Assembly: GCA_000818945.1 (NCBI GenBank)
Contig: KN805409.1
Span: 93,810-157,809 of the forward strand
Direction of reading: 5' to 3'
DNA: 64,000 nt
Source of the DNA: Schizochytrium sp. CCTCC M209059
Taxonomy: Eukaryota > Sar > Bigyra > Thraustochytrida > Thraustochytriidae
Numbering within the stretch: the first letter of the stretch is position 1; every line of letters begins with the position of its first letter. A program made the position numbers and the translations under genes. This document shows positions 62,476 through 64,000 of the stretch, piece after piece. The notes under the pieces are model-generated. The model made no database searches. It saw nothing but the letters and a program-made list of their open reading frames with translations, and was not told the DNA's origin.

Positions 62476-64000
62476 GCAGGACGGACAATCCTGCTTCCTT
62501 TGCTTTCTTCCCTCCCCAGGCAGCCAGCCCAGTCGAGGACGACACGGGCCTTCAACTCGACACAACACACGAAAAAGGACGCAATTGAATCTGCTGCTGC
62601 AGCTGCTGCAGCTATTGGCTACTTCTGTTGCGAGTGACGACGTCGGCGTTTGACGAGTGCAAGACAAGGGAAGATCCTACCGGAGGATGGTCCTCACAGG
62701 ATTGACTCGACCAAGCACGTGTTGTTCGTCCATCTCATTCACATCATCATTATCGTCATTGATTCAAGGACGCTGTAGGCTGGCAGGCAAGCAAGGCACA
62801 CCCACCCCATTCCAACCAATGATACCAACCTTTTAAAAAACACGCAACAATTTTCGATCTTTATTTTTCATAAACTCCGAGAAGAGCGAGCGATCACACG
62901 TCCGTAGCCAGTGGTGCCGCCAAACGTTGTTGTCGTTCGCACTGCCAACACTGGCACCCCGAAAGTGAAGAATGGGCACGCGCTTTGGCCAGCGGTTGCG
63001 GCGAGTGCCCAGGTATAGTAGGTAATTGTACTTTTTTTCCTGTGCGTGCGCCGTGCCTCGTGCTGCGAGCCAGGACCTGCACGCGCAGTGCAAAGGCCTC
63101 ACACGCTGCACTGCGCGCGCTGCAGCCGACCAGCCGCGCGCCCAATGGCCACCAGCCAGCCAGGTGCACCTGCGACCAGGATTCACTGTCAACTCCTTCA
63201 AGAGCTCCGCTCAGCCAGCCACCATCATGATGCCAGCCTGAAGCAACTTGATTGGCAGGGAAGTGAAGCGAATAAACGCGCGACTTCGACAATCCGTGCC
63301 AAGTTCGCGTGATGGCGCGTGGAGTAGTAGCACTACTCACTACCTCCCAGAGCTCATCCACGTGCTGACATGGCTGCTGCCGCTGCTGCTGCTGCCCGAG
63401 ACATTCTCTTATTCTTGGCGTGGCTGCTTCTGCTGCTGGCTAGCCCGCGGTTTTTCTACCCCGCGCGAGCGGGAGAGAGGCAGCGAGGGCCTATTTCTCG
63501 GGCCGGCTCGGTCGTCCCGAGGCGCGAGCGTCCGCGCAGCTGGAGTTGCTCGCAGGGCGGACCCCCCCGGAAGAGGCCTCGCAGAGAGCGCTTTCTGCGA
63601 CGTGCTCCGCCCCGGAGCACGAGCGAGCGAGCGATGCGATGTGAAGCGGTGCGATGCGATGTGATGCGATGCGATGCGATGCGATGCGATGCGATGCGAT
63701 GCGATGCGAGCGAGCAGTGCAGTGAGCGCCGCAGCGCGTGCACGCGCTCACTTCGCACCTCTCTTCCCCGTGCCCCCTTCCAACCCCCCTCGCGTCTCTT
63801 TTCCCCTCCCCGTGGGGGGGCACGCGAGCACCTCTCCGGCCCCGTTCCCTCTTACAACGGAACAGAACAGAGGTACACACCCCGGGCACCTGCCATCTGG
63901 CTGCTGGCTGTAAATAAAAAAGTATTCAGCCGGGCCGCCAAACTGCCTCTGTGGCTCCGCAAGTCCCTCGCCTGCCGTCCGCGCGTGCCGGGGCGGCGAG
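62476..64000. other. Gene-free right end with (GCGAT)n microsatellite
   Basis: No supported gene in 1.5 kb. Short CTG/CAG tracts occur near 62592-62615 and 63370-63400. A (GCGAT)n array lies at 63631-63714. Confidence 0.5.
63631..63714. repeat. (GCGAT)n microsatellite
   Basis: About 14 five-base units, imperfect at the left and perfect from about 63664 to 63709. Confidence 0.95.

Noticed and set aside
61054..62667. 537-codon minus-strand frame
   Set aside because: Antisense to the PDCD4-like gene; low-complexity Arg/Leu/Ala translation.
1..64000. tRNA or rRNA genes
   Set aside because: I looked for B-box-like GGTTCGA-type sequence on both strands outside genes and for rRNA-like blocks and found none convincing. 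A tRNAscan or Infernal run would be decisive.
1..64000. Transposons or integrated viral genes
   Set aside because: No transposase, reverse transcriptase, integrase or capsid-like sequence and no long terminal repeats were noticed.

Overview
The window looks like nuclear DNA of a protist, most likely a thraustochytrid-type stramenopile (Labyrinthulea). The organism is inferred from gene content and style, not shown. I find 26 protein genes. They are GC-rich and read as single uninterrupted exons, separated by short spacers full of tetranucleotide microsatellites. No Shine-Dalgarno sites or operons are seen. The content is eukaryotic: polycystin-2-like channel, RFC clamp-loader subunit, PDCD4-like MA3 protein, peroxisomal acyl-CoA oxidase ending in SKL, BAR protein, SHAQKYF-type MYB factor, actin-related protein and a CFAP53-like axonemal protein. 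There is one assembly gap of 350 N (10543-10892).

Layout. 0.8-8 kb: an EF-hand-like protein, a triple-SH3 protein, a LisH protein and a BAR protein. 8-18 kb: acyl-CoA oxidase, the gap, an F-box protein, a charged coiled-coil protein, a histidine phosphatase and a protein kinase. 18-29 kb: an HIT (HINT3-like) protein, a very large trehalose-phosphate synthase/phosphatase-like protein, 3 kb of repeat-rich DNA, a MYB factor and a secreted cysteine-rich protein. 30-41 kb: a ubiquitin-like multispan membrane protein, an actin-related protein, a polycystin-2-like channel, a small acidic protein, an EF-hand protein with a myristoylation signal and a four-TM protein. 43-46 kb: a four-CBS protein and an RFC small subunit. 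46-58 kb: two large paralogous polysaccharide-deacetylase-like proteins, head to head across 5.1 kb of gene-free DNA, then a TIL-domain membrane protein. 59-62.5 kb: a CFAP53-like protein and a PDCD4-like protein. The last 1.5 kb has no gene I can support.

Gene order alternates strands almost perfectly: 11 convergent, 11 divergent and only 3 tandem neighbours. Convergent 3' gaps are short (about 170-450 bp) and divergent gaps longer. The most interesting biology is the deacetylase pair (46216-49125 and 54258-57059), whose layout resembles Agd3/PelA-type exopolysaccharide deacetylases. One copy is membrane-anchored and the other is secreted with a Pro/Thr-rich tail. Also notable are a trehalose synthase/phosphatase-like protein that has lost key catalytic residues in both enzyme domains, and a one-base homopolymer frameshift that cuts 36 or so residues off the LisH protein.

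Start codons were chosen as ATG. Several open frames run further upstream only through GTG or TTG, and those extensions were trimmed.
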